From the NCBI GenBank assembly GCA_022539475.1, contig VCMS01000059.1, positions 62,001 to 126,000 of the forward strand: DNA of 64,000 bases, read 5' to 3'. Origin of the DNA: Gracilaria domingensis. Lineage: Eukaryota > Rhodophyta > Florideophyceae > Gracilariales > Gracilariaceae. The position numbers and the translations under genes are program-made. Below the pieces are notes generated by a model. The model had not been told where the DNA came from. It worked only from the letters and a program-made list of their open reading frames with translations, and ran no database searches. Below are positions 29,298 to 41,628 of this stretch, in pieces (within the stretch, counting starts at the first letter, position 1; the number at the start of each line of letters is the position of its first letter).

Positions 29298-31136
29298 GTT
29301 TCACTTTGCAAGATCTTGCTTTTCTGCCCACGGAGGGTTGAGCAAGAGTTGGATACCCTGTATTTGCGAGAGGTATGGATAGTAACTAACGTGGACTTGT
29401 TTCTGGTCTAGCTAGTAATTAATGCTTCAAGCATAGATACAGGGTGGAATTGGAAATGATCTCGAGATCTCGAGAGCTTTGAAGAAACTGTGCGCGTTTG
29501 GTAAGCAGCTCGCGAATTCGACGAATAAGTTAGCAAGTTGCATTTTGTGGTTAGATCATGCAGCTGACGTTCAGTTCAGTTACAGGGTACAAATTTTTGA
29601 ACGAGCTGCGCAGAAAGATTTGAACAGACGAAAGCGTTTATGCTATAATAGGCGACAAAAACATGAAGGAACATGGCCAAGTTGTCTCAGACTCAACAAC
29701 AACAACAGGATACCGTCGGTACCAACGGAAGGCTACCTTTGACGACTACTGTGCAGGTATTTTATGATGTACGGACACTACGGAGAGGGATAAATGTCGT
29801 GCTCAGCGGAATGGTATCGTTGCTTCTATGACAGAATTTCGGACATTTGCATCCGGACGGAATGTGGAGACGTTTGAAGCTCTTTGCTGCGGAAGCATAT
29901 GCACCATGTATAGATAAACTGATAAGATACAAAACGGAAACGTGCAAATGTTCATACATTAGCGTCAAGCTTGCGGAGATACGGGGAACAGTTTTCTGCG
30001 GATTGTGAGTGGTGGTAGCAAATTGAGATACATCTTGGAGGCTATGTTCTATCATAGAGGTCTGAAAGAAGGCTCGGCACTATCATACAGGTGGCACTGC
30101 AGGACTGCAACGTGATGATACGATAAATTTGTCATTTGAACGAACCAACGCTGACTTAGTTCTTCAGCTCATAGCTAATGAGTCGCGGAAAAAAGGCACG
30201 TCTGTTGTTTGAAGCGCTTCAACAAATTTCAAATGCGCGGTGCATTCCTACGATGCGCTTTTTATAGCGCGGCTTGTGCTCACTGACCAAAGATATGTAC
30301 TTTATGATGGAGGACCGCCGCGTCAAGGGAAGACGAGTTGTTTAAGCGCAGAACAAGAGGTCACAGAAGGCGATTGGGGAAGGCGATGCGCATGGCACGC
30401 GGACAGAGAGATGCGTTCTGATGGAGAACGTGAATGCGGACGAGATGTTGCAGCTGCGGGCTTCGACAGCTCCATTTCTCCAGGGGACGCACCGGCAGTT
30501 GTGGCAATTCACAGCCTGCGCTCCCTGAGTGGTGGCCGTGAAAAATGGCGGGCGCTCGCCGAAAGGCGTGGTTTAATTACGCTAGTACAACGACGATCAC
30601 CGTCAGATCGTCTGGCTGTTTGGCGCGCGCGCCAGGAATTCTTTTTTTGAATGGACGATTATACAACGCAGACGCGTAGCGGAACGCTATGCGAATCTAC
30701 CGGTAGCTTTGCTTCAATACTCGAGCACCCGTGCAACTGGGCCGGAAGATACTGTACCTTCTTGATGAGCAGCGCCGGCCTGCGAGCTTCGAACAGCGCC
30801 CCACCGAGCGTCACCGAGCGGATCGTGCGAACAGGTACAGCCGTAGATTCAGTCCCGCAGTGCAGCAGCCGCGAAGCGCGCCACGGCAAAGCCGCCGAGC
30901 AAAGCGGAAGCAGCAGAAGCGCGCCAAAACGCGCCGCCGCAATTGGCCAGCACGCGCTCGACAACACAACGTACACCTCGCGGTCTCGAGACGGCAGCTC
31001 CCCCGACCAACACGCGTTCCCGCCTTCCGCGCCAAGCCGGCATCCACCGCCACAGCTCACGCCGCGCTCTCACGACCGCCGCCCAGCTAGCGCGTAGTCT
31101 CGCAGCAATTCGCTCGCTTCGAACCCGCCATCTCGA
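29298..31136. other. Intergenic, GC-rich toward the ARM gene
   Basis: No supported gene. It includes the perfect palindrome CTCGAGATCTCGAG (29461-29474). The last 500 bp become GC-rich, as expected for the promoter of the gene at 31137; open frames there have no domains. Confidence 0.4.
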
Positions 31137-33099
31137 ATGTGTCCGCAATACATGAAACGCTTATCCGCGCGCTCGGCCAGCCAGCAGCCATCTTCCCCGC
31201 AAACCTCTCGTTCAACACCGCAGTCGACGCCGATACGTTCGCATCGCCTTAATATTCGTTTACCATCTTTGCTTCACACTCGCTCTCTTGGTCGCTCTAC
31301 TGCTCCGCCTGCTTCTCTGTCTTCGAAACGAACTCGTCGCTCACAGCAGTTGCCACGTTCGCAAACACAAACGCAAACGGCGCCGGTTCTTTACGACATG
31401 TATCATCAACGTTTTGATGAGCATAGCTCTGTGTCCACCGATGCTTTGAGGACAGTGACGCTTATGGGTCCCATAGTTCGTCACGAGCAATCACGTTCTG
31501 ACTCTGCCTACTTGCCGGAAATCGACGCCACCACACCGCGTTCAAAGCGCTCGTTCTTTCCGAACAGAGAATCTTCCACGTTTCACGTACCCGCCTCTTT
31601 TTCGTCTCGATCTCGATCTTCTAATGCCATGCGTGCGGCGGCAAATCAATCGGCGAACATGCGTCCGCGCTCTACCGTAGATGTGCGTAGCAGTCGTGCG
31701 CTTCACGATGAGTTCGACCAACATGCCTACGACATGGATTTTGCGAATGACCCCACCATCATGCTCGACGACGGGGGGGACGATTCCGATTCGCAGGACG
31801 AGACTACTGTAGTCGATATCAGATCATCCAACCACTACGCTCATGACTCGGCCCATTCAACTAAGCCGAAACGCAAGTCTTCCTCTCCAACTAACGTGAA
31901 GGTTCGAAAGATTGAACCGAGCCCCTATCTACCAGTGAAACCCGCCTGCATGCAACCAACCGCAGGCCAATGCAAACTGTATCACGCGTATACCGACGCA
32001 TTGCAGAGAGAAGCTCGGGGAAGTGCTGGTGGTTTGCGGGTCATCGTTGATTTGCTCAGGGAAAGCGATGGAAACCCTATCGTCATTGAGAAGGCTGCAG
32101 TGGCTATCGGAATCCTGTCGGAGAACGACAGTGCAACCCGCGATGTGTTTGGACAGCATTCTGCTGTGCAGTCTCTCATTCAATGTCTTTCCATCAAACC
32201 CACTTTGTCCAAGTTCTACGACAGAGCCCGAATCGTCAGTGCCGTGGTCTACGCTGTTTCATGTCTTCTGAAGGATTCCCCGCGAAACATACGATTGTTC
32301 GAGATGTTTGACGGTCCTCAGAAGATGGGCAGAGCAGCTGCTTCCTCACGATATGAGAACTGCCCGACTATTGCGAAACATGCACTGCAAGCGTTGTCCG
32401 AATTGAAGCATCATCCAGCACATGCTTCAGAAAGTTTCATCGCCTCTTCCATGTCTTCGTCATCGTCGCGCACAATCAAGTTCGTCTTGAAATCCATGGG
32501 TTTACACGAACACCGTACGGACGTTCAGGAGTATGGTTTGGATGCCCTGAGGACGTTGCTTGCAAGAGCCGGTAGGCATAACATAAGGATGGACGTGCTT
32601 CATCTTTGTGCGCAGGCCACATCCACGGCTTTCAAGATGCACCATGAATCCAAAGAGGTACAGTGGCAGTGTTTGACATTGCTATGCGATCTTGATGACA
32701 TGAAAGATGACCTGTTCTCTCTTGAGCTTGAGGTTGACTGTTTCTTTGGATCTCTTCATCTCATCATTAACGAAGCAAAGATAAGCAGCCAGCGCGACCC
32801 GGCCCTGGAGAAAGTGTTGGTGGAGTTAATAACATGGCATGGTATGCGTAAAGAATGGATGGAGAAACCACGATTTTATTGACGCTGCTGTGGACGCTGG
32901 GGCCGTGGAGACAGTGATGGAGGCTCTCACCGTATTTGGGAATGATATCCAGCTCGTAGACAAGGTTTGTGCTCTGCTGCGCCAGCTTGTACAGTCTACA
33001 GAAGGCAAGTATCGGATGCAATCCACGGAATCGGCTTGTGCTATTTTATCAGGCATCGAAGCCGTGAATATGAAGGCGTCGCATTTGTTGCCTTCATAG
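31137..33099 (+). CDS. Armadillo-repeat protein, reading frame broken once near its end
   Basis: The first 581 codons run from the ATG at 31137 to a TGA at 32880-32882. Residues 1-240 are Ser/Arg-rich and look disordered. From about 265 the sequence is helical with ARM-type repeats, for example GGLRVIVDLLRESDGNPIVIE, then VQEYGLDALRTLLAR and VQWQCLTLLCDL. The frame ends KPRFY, yet the next frame at once continues the repeat pattern (FIDAAVDAGAVETVMEAL, IQLVDKVCALLRQLV) to a stop at 33099. The shift falls at a four-T run (32874-32877) and is explained by one extra T. A sequencing slip or a true recent frameshift would look alike; a tiny intron is less likely. The partner and function are unknown. 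Confidence 0.75.
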
Positions 33100-34951
33100 G
33101 AAAGAAATAACTTTCACTGAGAATAACACAAGAATTTAAAACAGCAACGAGGCCACAGAACTTGCATATACTCAAACGTTACTATGAGCTTTATCTCTAA
33201 GAACAACTATTGTTCATGCCTTCCGTAGGAGAAGAACCATTCTGAATGGTAGTCTGTGTGGGTTGGAATTGATAAATACCTGGCAGTCCGGTCGACATGT
33301 TCGTTCTCTGGGCACTTTAGTATAAATCGTCAACATCTACATTCGCACTACCAGAGGTACCCTGGTCGAATTCTTTATTTTTGGCGAACGGGCTGCTTGA
33401 AAGGCTGGGAAGGATGTGGAGCACTTGTTCTACGTTGCCTCCGACTTGCTCCTCACGTCGCAAGCTTTTTTCGAGTTTGTCACGACGACGAAAAAGAGTG
33501 CCAGAAGTTTGATCACACATGTATCAAAGAAGATCTTGACCTTTTTGCAGCAGGGGATGCTTCATCTTAAGCTTTTCTTCATTGTCGTAGTAGAAGTCCA
33601 ATGGCCTTCGTAAGGAAACTTGACCTCGAAATTCCCTCATGCACACACACACCCAGACAATTAACTCTGGCCACCAAGCCCGAGACGGCATCAGGTCCTC
33701 CGTACCAACGTAGAGCATCCTGACCCATAGGAAAGGGAAACTGTCGGTTTCCAAGAATCCAGGTAAGTAGTGAAGAACACGTTTCGCCTTGATAGAAACA
33801 GTCTGTGGCATAGACTCAATGCCCTCCAGTGCCTTCGAGAAATTGTGGTCCCATATTCGAAACAAATGTTTACTCGACATCGTGTCCCTCGTGAATTTCA
33901 ATTCAAGGAGGAGCTCTTGTTGCGAATGTTTTATAAGCGAGGGAGGGTTATTGATGGAAAGAGTCTTGAGTCAAAGGTGAAACCCGAAGCTGCATTTCCA
34001 GATGCTTCCAGTCTGGAAGCTGTAGGTCATTATGGAAGCTCCAGGAACGAATGCATACTGAACGCATATCCATTGCGGTCTTTGCGAGGATGATGGGCAT
34101 CGGGCGTTAATCGCGATAATGCGCGACGCCCTTTTGTGAGTGGTGTACGACAAGGTGACGGTCTTTTTAATGATAGAGCATTTCTTTTTAGTAGACGCTC
34201 TCCATACCCGGTTACGATTAAACTAAGTGAACCATAAAAGAGAGAAAATATACGTGGTTCACATTAACACAACAACAACAGCAAGGATCCGACTTTATGA
34301 ATGACACTTATGGTCGGCATTGCTTCTTCACACGAGCCTACAGAACCGCGCAAACTTCGTCAACGTCCACATTGCGAAAATATTGTTTTGTCCCTGAAGA
34401 AGTTTACGCGATTTTGGGCTTTGCAACCATAGCAGAAGCATAGGGCTTTGAGTTGAAACAACATTGTCGGCAATATCTCATCTACATTTCTATGTTCTTG
34501 GCATTGATATCGTTCGCGCTAGTGCTCACTATTGCGGACACTCTCAACACGTGCCAAACTCAGAAGAGCGGTTTTCAACGACTGCCATGGAGCAGAAATG
34601 ATTACCATGTTGGGAAAATGCGAGTCAACGCTTGTTAGGCCTGATGGGGGATCCCCAGCAACCCCGTGACTGCAATTTCAGTATCGGTCGCCACGGCGCA
34701 TGCACTTCGCATGTGCGATGCCAGCGAGTGATAACCATTGGCTTCCGTCAGTGTCCGCCGAGAGCCAGCGAGTACCTTCGAGTGCTAAGGCTATCAAGCG
34801 TTTTGCCACAGCGCATCGGACCCGATTTCGGTCCGAAATATTTTTTGATGGACTCTGTTTCATGGTTTACGCTTGTCTTCGTCGGCGACACATAGAGCCA
34901 TGCGCATATCGTAAACAGGTGTGTAAAGATTTGGCTTTATACAAGATAGAC
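33100..34951. other. Intergenic
   Basis: No supported gene. Two adjacent minus-strand frames (33524-33901 and 33317-33520) have protein-like charged composition but no family match and no shared frame, so a decayed gene is possible. The RRP7 frame stays open upstream to 34700, but that part looks like leader. Confidence 0.35.
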
Positions 34952-35791
34952 ATGGTGTCTAGCAAGCAAAGGAGCAAGAAGCTTCAAAATCATGTACAGG
35001 TGCGAAGATTATGCGGGTATGTTGCGTTAAACCTGGAAGAGAGCTCTGTGGAAGCAACTCTGGGATGGCTTTATTTAAGAAAGCACTCCCCAACGGAGTT
35101 ATTCGTAGGAAACCTACCAATGCCTGCCTGGTTTCCTTATGTCAGTTCTTCCTCTGAAATCGTTCCTCCTGAACCTCAGAGGAAATTTAAAGCGATTCTC
35201 AACAAGTTGTTTCCCACCGCCGATTGCATAGGCGACATTTTCAGCACTAGCAATGGACGCTTGGCCACTAGGATAACCATGAAAGGTGGAGAAAAGGATG
35301 TGGAGCAAGTATTGGCATCGCCTAAGGATTATTTGTACATGGAATATTGGCGCGAGCTACATGCACCTGGTGCTCAACCTACGTTTGCAAGATACCTTGA
35401 AGCATATAAAGATGCTCGTGATACGGAAAAGGTGCTCGAGTGGAGCAACGCTGCGATGAAGGCTTTTGAACTTCGCGAACAGCGTAGAAAGGAAGAGAAG
35501 GAACGTCTTGATAAGAATGGAGAACCTGATGAAGATGGATTCGTCACCGTCACAAGCGGGGCGAAGCAAATGAAGGCTGCAGAGGCTCAGGCTTTAACCG
35601 CGACCAAGAATCGTTTCAAGAACAGAGGGACAAAGCGATCTAGGAGCTTATTGGATTCTCGGAAGGGTATTGAAAAGGATGGATTCTACAGATGGCAACG
35701 GCGAAGAGATAATGTTGTTTCAGATTTGCAGAAGAAGTTTAGGGACGATCGAAAACGAATCGCCGCAATACGGGGTTTGAAATCGGAGTAG
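34952..35791 (+). CDS. RRP7: Ribosomal RNA-processing protein 7 (RRP7)
   Basis: RRP7 is a nucleolar factor of the UTP-C/CURI group needed for 18S rRNA maturation and small-subunit assembly. The protein is 279 aa from the ATG at 34952, matching the usual 280-300 aa; an upstream ATG at 34700 would add 84 unlike residues. The N-terminal half carries a degenerate RRM-like fold (TELFVGNLPMPAW, ATRITMKGGEKDVEQVL). The middle has EPDEDGFVTVTSG, a family landmark. The C-terminus is the RRP7 signature helix pair (DGFYRWQRRRDNVVSDLQKK, then FRDDRKRIAAIRG). It ends a little earlier than many homologues, without a final FKP-type tail. Confidence 0.9.
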   Translation: MVSSKQRSKKLQNHVQVRRLCGYVALNLEESSVEATLGWLYLRKHSPTELFVGNLPMPAWFPYVSSSSEIVPPEPQRKFKAILNKLFPTADCIGDIFSTSNGRLATRITMKGGEKDVEQVLASPKDYLYMEYWRELHAPGAQPTFARYLEAYKDARDTEKVLEWSNAAMKAFELREQRRKEEKERLDKNGEPDEDGFVTVTSGAKQMKAAEAQALTATKNRFKNRGTKRSRSLLDSRKGIEKDGFYRWQRRRDNVVSDLQKKFRDDRKRIAAIRGLKSE

Positions 35792-36977
35792 AAGAAGAAC
35801 AGTGAGAACACAAAAACCTCGTGCTGCCTTCGTTTTCATCTCTATCTTCAGCAAACATTTGCTCAGCCCCTACTTTTGCCAATCCCCGGAGAACTCGTAA
35901 AAACATGTCTCATATGTATTCAGAATGTTGTCCATCTTCAGCAAGTGCCGAACTGGCAATCTACTCCCAAGTTTATGGTGTTGAAGGTCAACGCCGGTCA
36001 TCGCTTTGATTACGAGTGCTCTGTGATATACTTTTTTTCGCCGTCGAGCTTCCCAGATACCATATTTTGCATCTTCCAGTAGAGGTCTGCGTTTCGCACT
36101 GGACAGGAGGATGTGTGATGCTTGGAGAATCAAAGAAAAGAGTGAAGTGTTCCCTGTGAATGAAACACGATATAATAGCTCTGCCGCTAAGAAATGCATG
36201 CTGCCCAATGTATGTGTCATCGGCGATGAGGTGAAAGATGAATCTGGAATGTGGGAAAAAGTAAAGCCCAGAGGGTGTACGAATGCGGACGTTCAAGCAG
36301 TTGTGACGTACATGGACACTTGCATTTCATTATGCTTTATGTATTTGAAAGCTTTGGGGTCAGAATCAGAACGACGAAGCAGAAGAATGTCTCTCTCGTG
36401 CCGGTATCGTTGTGACAATCGCTAAACAGAGCTGAACACATGACAGGGAAGCCTTTCTCCAATTAGAGGGCTTTCCCCTTGTAGGCGTCATTGACGCCGC
36501 GTCAAGGACTTGGTTCTATTCTACACGTAGGCAGACGCGGAGACAAATGTGATGATGCATTTCACTTCCCGCGCGCATAGTTACAACGAACAACTTGATC
36601 GGTACTTGTTCACGTCAACGAATGACTTTGTAAGGCAGACATAGCCGGGATGTGCCCTGAAAGCGACGCCAGGCAAGATTCCAAAGAGCACCAACCGCAA
36701 CAGAGACATTGCCGCCACACACGCCCCCATTCGTGTAAAAAAAAAAAAACGGAGTTGCATTTGGTTGCGATTGCCGCCAACGTCTCCATTCCGAGTGTGA
36801 ACGGCGGCATCCGCGGCATCGCTCCGCTCTGAACTATCTGCTTCTTCTTCCTCTCACCCCTTGGCGCTTTGGTAAAGAAGTGACCTAAGAGGGCTCTTCA
36901 CTGCAACTTTTCGCCAGTTTTCGAAAAAGGCCCATGTGCCGAGGCTGGAGATATTACCACAACTTCCAGTTTTGCCT
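35792..36977. other. Intergenic
   Basis: No supported gene. It contains a 7-bp GGCGTCA/TGACGCC hairpin near 36485 and a run of 13 A at 36737-36749. The last 150 bp are pyrimidine-rich and lead into the HMG-CoA lyase start. Confidence 0.4.
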
Positions 36978-38036
36978 ATGTCACCATCGGAACGTTTGGT
37001 CGAGCGTCCGTCCGGTATCAATTCTCTAAACTCCCATTTCGCATCAAGTCATTCTCGAGCTGTTGCTGTCCCTCGCTGTCCCGTTTCACCCCGACTGCCT
37101 AAATCTGTCCGAATTGTTGAAGTCGGTCCTCGCGATGGTCTTCAAAATGAGTCTCGACTTGTCGAAGCGTCGCATAAAATTGCTCTTGTTCACGATCTTG
37201 TCAACGCCGGCTTAAGAACAGTTGAGGTAACAGCTTTTGTCAGTTCGCGTCGCGTCCCTCAATTAGCTGATTCGTCTGCTGTAATGTCTGCTATAAACAA
37301 GAGAAAGGGTGTTTCCTACCCTGTTCTTGTTCCTAATCTCAGAGGTTTTCATGCCGCGCGTGCTGCCGGTGCTGAAGAAATCGCCGTTTTTGCGAGCGCT
37401 ACCGAACAATTCTCACAAAAGAACATAAATTGTTCCATACAACAATCACTCGATCGATTCAGAACCGTCACGACTGTTGCACGTTTGCATCACATTAAGA
37501 TCCGTGCATACATCTCTTGTGTTGTTGGCTGCCCATATGAAGGCACGGTAGACCCGGAAGCGGTGGCCAATGTCGCCGTAGCTTTGAGAGAAATGGGATG
37601 TTACGAGATTTCTCTTGGTGATACCATTGGCGTCGGAAATCCCAAGTCGATCGTGCGCGTCATTCTTGCAGTGATGCGAAGAGGAATTCCCGCATCAGCA
37701 TTGGCAATACATTGCCATGACACCAGGGGTATGGCTCTGGCAAATGTTCTGGCTGCCATGAGTGTTGGTGTCAGCGTAATTGACTCTAGCGTTGCTGGAC
37801 TGGGAGGCTGTCCTTTTGCCCCTGGTGCAGCCGGCAACCTAGCTACCGAAGATCTTGTATACATGCTGCAAGGTATGGATATTGACATCGGTCCAATTGA
37901 TCTGGATAAGCTTACAAAAGTCGGTCGAAGAATTTGCTCCTATCTGGAACGAGAACCCGGTTCTAAGCTTTCTACGACTTCCAAATTCACAGTGGCGAAA
38001 CGATCCACAAATCTCCCTTCTTCAGTCTCATTGTGA
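36978..38036 (+). CDS. HMGCL: Hydroxymethylglutaryl-CoA lyase
   Basis: The enzyme cleaves HMG-CoA to acetyl-CoA and acetoacetate, the last step of leucine breakdown, usually in mitochondria. The protein is 352 aa from the ATG at 36978; the frame runs upstream only to a GTG. Residues 1-45 are Ser/Arg/Pro-rich and fit an organellar presequence. The TIM-barrel domain follows with VEVGPRDGLQNE (Arg52 and Asp53 catalytic), FVSSRRVPQLADS, IHCHDTRGMA (metal ligands His245 and His247) and the lyase signature GLGGCPFAPGAAGNLATED with the catalytic Cys278. All active-site residues are present. The C-terminus ends in SVSL rather than a clear peroxisomal signal. Confidence 0.96.
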   Translation: MSPSERLVERPSGINSLNSHFASSHSRAVAVPRCPVSPRLPKSVRIVEVGPRDGLQNESRLVEASHKIALVHDLVNAGLRTVEVTAFVSSRRVPQLADSSAVMSAINKRKGVSYPVLVPNLRGFHAARAAGAEEIAVFASATEQFSQKNINCSIQQSLDRFRTVTTVARLHHIKIRAYISCVVGCPYEGTVDPEAVANVAVALREMGCYEISLGDTIGVGNPKSIVRVILAVMRRGIPASALAIHCHDTRGMALANVLAAMSVGVSVIDSSVAGLGGCPFAPGAAGNLATEDLVYMLQGMDIDIGPIDLDKLTKVGRRICSYLEREPGSKLSTTSKFTVAKRSTNLPSSVSL

Positions 38037-38391
38037 TGTTTGTTCTTGTGAAAGATCAGCTTCCTTAACTTCCTGAAGAACCTGAGGCTATTCCTTGGGC
38101 TCAATACGTTATTTTTTCGCCTTGGTTCTCAGTTTTCCCTCATAACTTCTCTAGAAGCCTTGCGGATGCGTCCAAAGGAATCACGTCCAGGCTTTCTAAT
38201 CTCTTTCCCACAACATTTCAATGTTATGACATGAATCTATCTGTGACAACTTGTGTTGTAAATTATGGACTAATATGTCCAAGAATGTATGAAGTGAATC
38301 CCGCAAATGCTAAAATGTGTTCCAAGCTTAGACTATCCCTTTCGTGCTCGTTCCCAACAGTTTCTCTTTTTCTACTGATACAACATACAGC
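38037..38391. other. Intergenic, convergent
   Basis: Shared 3' flank of the lyase and the C2H2/membrane gene. Nothing else is seen in it. Confidence 0.5.
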
Positions 38392-39201
38392 TCACTCATG
38401 TTTCCTTGGTTTCCGGTGCGAAACTCTTGCAGGATTCAAACTTCCGCGTTCGGATATACCTGCCATAACCATAAGAAGCGTGCTAACTACTGCTACAATC
38501 GCACAAACAATAGGGAACCACTGACTATTGTGCGAGCGCACCTTTAGGACCTCTGATGGGCTCCCGAGCCGCTCCCATACATTTTCTCTTTGGACACAAT
38601 CGACTATGGCAGCCTTTTCACAAATATCCCATCGAAGCCTTTCAGTATGCTTGCGGCGAATGCTAGCAGCAACTCGTCCATTGGCCTCCTGCAGACACTC
38701 CTTGACCGTCTCAGCACACGCCACAATACGTCTGCGGCGAAATATTTTTTCATCACAGTACTCTTTGGTTTCAGGAAACTGGACAGCTTGGCCCTTGTCC
38801 GACAATGCGAGGCTAGCTGAGCTAAAACGCGGTAACGGATAACGAGAGAGAGGAACACATGGGATAGTAGAACCGCATAGATCTGCAAAGCAGACCGACG
38901 TACCATTATCCCTAACCTCTGCGTGTTTCCGCGCAAGATGCTTGTCAAGATAGTGCTCGTTCTTAAAGACCTTCTTGCAAATCATACACTTCCAAGTTCT
39001 GTCGTTCAGCAAACTCTTTCTGGATTCTTGGGCGCTCAGGATATCTCTTGTCGGAGCAAGTATGCAATGATTGGAAAGTGTTAGGCCATCTTTCTGAAGA
39101 GGCTTCCAGACAAGCTTCTCCAGAGCGACGCGGGCTTCTTTCGACCTAGTCCGGTCACAATGATCCAGGATGTCTTGGGCGACGTCATCGTTCAAAAGCA
39201 T
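38392..39201 (-). CDS. C2H2-type zinc-finger protein with a C-terminal membrane anchor
   Basis: The protein is 269 aa from the ATG at 39201; the frame is open upstream to 39399 but without an ATG. One zinc finger reads WKCMICKKVFKNEHYLDKHL (Cys72, Cys75, His88, His93). It is followed at once by a cysteine group in CFADLCGSTIPC (104-115) that may bind a second metal. I recall this pairing from a conserved eukaryotic family of uncharacterised C2H2 proteins. A single hydrophobic helix near the C-terminus (about 228-249, FPIVCAIVAVVSTLLMVMAG) would anchor it in a membrane, with a basic tail (HRKPRKHE). Membrane placement suggests a role other than simple transcription control, but function is unknown. 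Confidence 0.75.
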   Translation of the reverse strand: MLLNDDVAQDILDHCDRTRSKEARVALEKLVWKPLQKDGLTLSNHCILAPTRDILSAQESRKSLLNDRTWKCMICKKVFKNEHYLDKHLARKHAEVRDNGTSVCFADLCGSTIPCVPLSRYPLPRFSSASLALSDKGQAVQFPETKEYCDEKIFRRRRIVACAETVKECLQEANGRVAASIRRKHTERLRWDICEKAAIVDCVQRENVWERLGSPSEVLKVRSHNSQWFPIVCAIVAVVSTLLMVMAGISERGSLNPARVSHRKPRKHE

Positions 39202-41628
39202 TTTGATGCGTGGAGTGCGGATGCTGACGGACAATAGACGAGGTGCATAAATTAAAAAAATGCCGATGTAGCTGACTGATACTGTTCCTAAATCTTCAGT
39301 ACCATCATCGATTCGTGATAAATCGATTACGGCACGGCATGATACCGTAATCGATGCAAAGAAAGTTTTCCCTGCGACGAGCTTGCAGACGAAGGACAAA
39401 TATTTGCACTCATCATCGTATTACTGAATATGGACTCCAAGCCTATGAGATCAAAGCCTTCCATTCTTCAGAGAGAGAGAGAATATCTAGCCTTATTTCG
39501 GCGTACTATGGAGTGTTTGTGGTCAAAGAAATGTTCTCTTACGAAGAAGGAGAGTACCCTTTTGGGCCTCTTTCTGTTAATTCCGCTGATAACGTGAGAG
39601 GTCATTGTATCATTGTGGCCTCAATATGAGGTCACGTCACGGTAGAAGCGAAGCGTTTAAAAGGACGGGTAGTCAAAGGACTCGTAATAAATGATTGGAG
39701 ATCTCTTCAGCTGGACCAGTATCGACTTCCCGGAAACGCTTTACAAGCACCTCAACACGGGTGAGCTTGTCGGATATCGGCTGCCACAGGACGAGAGAGC
39801 GTTTAAGGTTCGCATTCACGAACTTCTGCAACGTACGTTTTGAACAGCGTCGGGTCTATTCACGGGAATGTGACTGTCAACGTGTATAGGAAAGCGTAAG
39901 AAGGGTATCGAACGTATCGTTTGAAAAACCATTGATTGTGTGCGCATCGCCACAACAGTTCCTGCGAGCGGTCCCTGTCGCAATAATCGGTTGTTGCTTT
40001 TGGTCCTGTCCGACATGGAGAAAATACATTTTGAAAAGGAGTTCTCTGGCACACTGCGACTGGTTGTGCGTTTCATTTATCAGAAGATGTAAGGATTGTG
40101 CGAGAGACGTTGCGATAATTTTTGTCCATCCTGCAGGCTGAACCTGACGCAATGACGATTCGCTGCCAGCGACTTGCACTTATAGACGTCCACAGTTCAA
40201 AGCTTTCAGCCACGACAAGGAAGATCGCCGGACATGTGCTTCATGACGATTAAGTTGTAACGGCCCTCGATATATTTCATGATTGGAAGGCAGTTCCAGA
40301 CACGGACATGCTTAAGTTAAGAGCTACATATGCCTGACAGGTTATGACTCCCTCCTTCACGTGATAGTCGAGGGGTGCTGATATTACTACGATACTGGAG
40401 CCTCTAGTGCGAAGACGTTTTTTTCTCCAGAGACGCGCGCTGCTTTCAAGTCTTAATTAGCCCTGTGTGCTCAGAAATGGAGATGGACATGGCTGTTATG
40501 AGGAGGGTAGGAGGACCTATGGATGTGTAATGAGAATCCCTATCCGAACACTGGAATTGTTACGTCAGGTGTTGGTATGAGCGCTTTCTTCTTCTTCTTT
40601 ACTGCGAGACACACTACGCTAATTCCTTGTACTCGAGTGCGTTCATCTCCGAAACTGTAGCTACACGTACATTTTCCACAGTGCTCCCTTTGTTGGAGAA
40701 AGTGAGACAAAGATGGGGAGCTTGCCAATGTATTAAAGTTTTTCGAGTTTGAAACAAAACCTTCATAATTCTGCAAGGTACAAGTCGTACACCATACAGC
40801 GATTATCACGCGATCTTTGTGAAGTAGGTAGCCAGCGTACCCCGCTGATGTTCTGTGCGCAACGGCGGTACCCGGCCATTTGGAGCTGCACAACAACCGC
40901 TATGTCGACGCTATGATACAAAGTGCGCCGGATCTGTTACTGCGGAGGAAGATGGAAGTGCGTCGTGGGTTGGCTGACATTCAGAAGAGGCTGCAAGTTT
41001 GAAGTATTTAAAATCATTCTTACCGTGCCGAAGGTATCTGCTGGCGAGGCACTGAGAACATAGGCAAGACAAAAGACAAGCATAGTTTGTTGGTACAGGT
41101 TTGTGTGAAAAACACTCATACGACGTCACATTGGCTCACATCCGGTAGAGCCGAAGTTGGTCTATAAGTGTCGACGAGGCGTGGATACCGATGTTGACTC
41201 TTTGGTGTTGAGATATGTGGAACGGGACACATATGAAAAGTGCTCGCTTCGCCCCTCTTACAAACTCAGTGCGTATAAGGACGAGGGAGCTAATTACGAA
41301 ATGACTACATGTAGACTCTTAAAGATCCGCCCTTCCTAGAACGAGAACGTTTCGTCAAAAAGCGACGGCTGATGTGGAGCAATAAAGCTCACGCGCTCAG
41401 GAAGAGAGAGGCTTGTGGTGATGGGGCAGGCAAACAAGAAGTCAGCTTTAGTGTAGATGGCTTTACGATTGCAGCACTACTAGTCTAGTGTGTGCAAGAT
41501 GACAATGGTGAGCATGCTCTCCTTTAGATGCACAACTCTGGTGACCTACAACCATACAAAAGCCGCCAAGCAGATTTGATGTGCACAAAGCAAGATAAGC
41601 GCTGCGTTTCACAATCAGCAGCACAAGG
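39202..41628. other. Intergenic, 2.4 kb
   Basis: No supported gene. Frames at 39877-40179 and 40540-40896 (-) show no domain, signal peptide or membrane segment. Base composition is unremarkable. Confidence 0.4.

Noticed and set aside
32820-32885. Small intron as the cause of the ARM frame change
   Set aside because: The frame-compatible GT-AG pairs give introns of only about 34-40 bp and would remove well-formed helix sequence; a one-base slip fits better.
33317-33901. Two adjacent minus-strand frames with protein-like composition
   Set aside because: They are in different frames with no splice site I can defend and no family match; at most a decayed gene.
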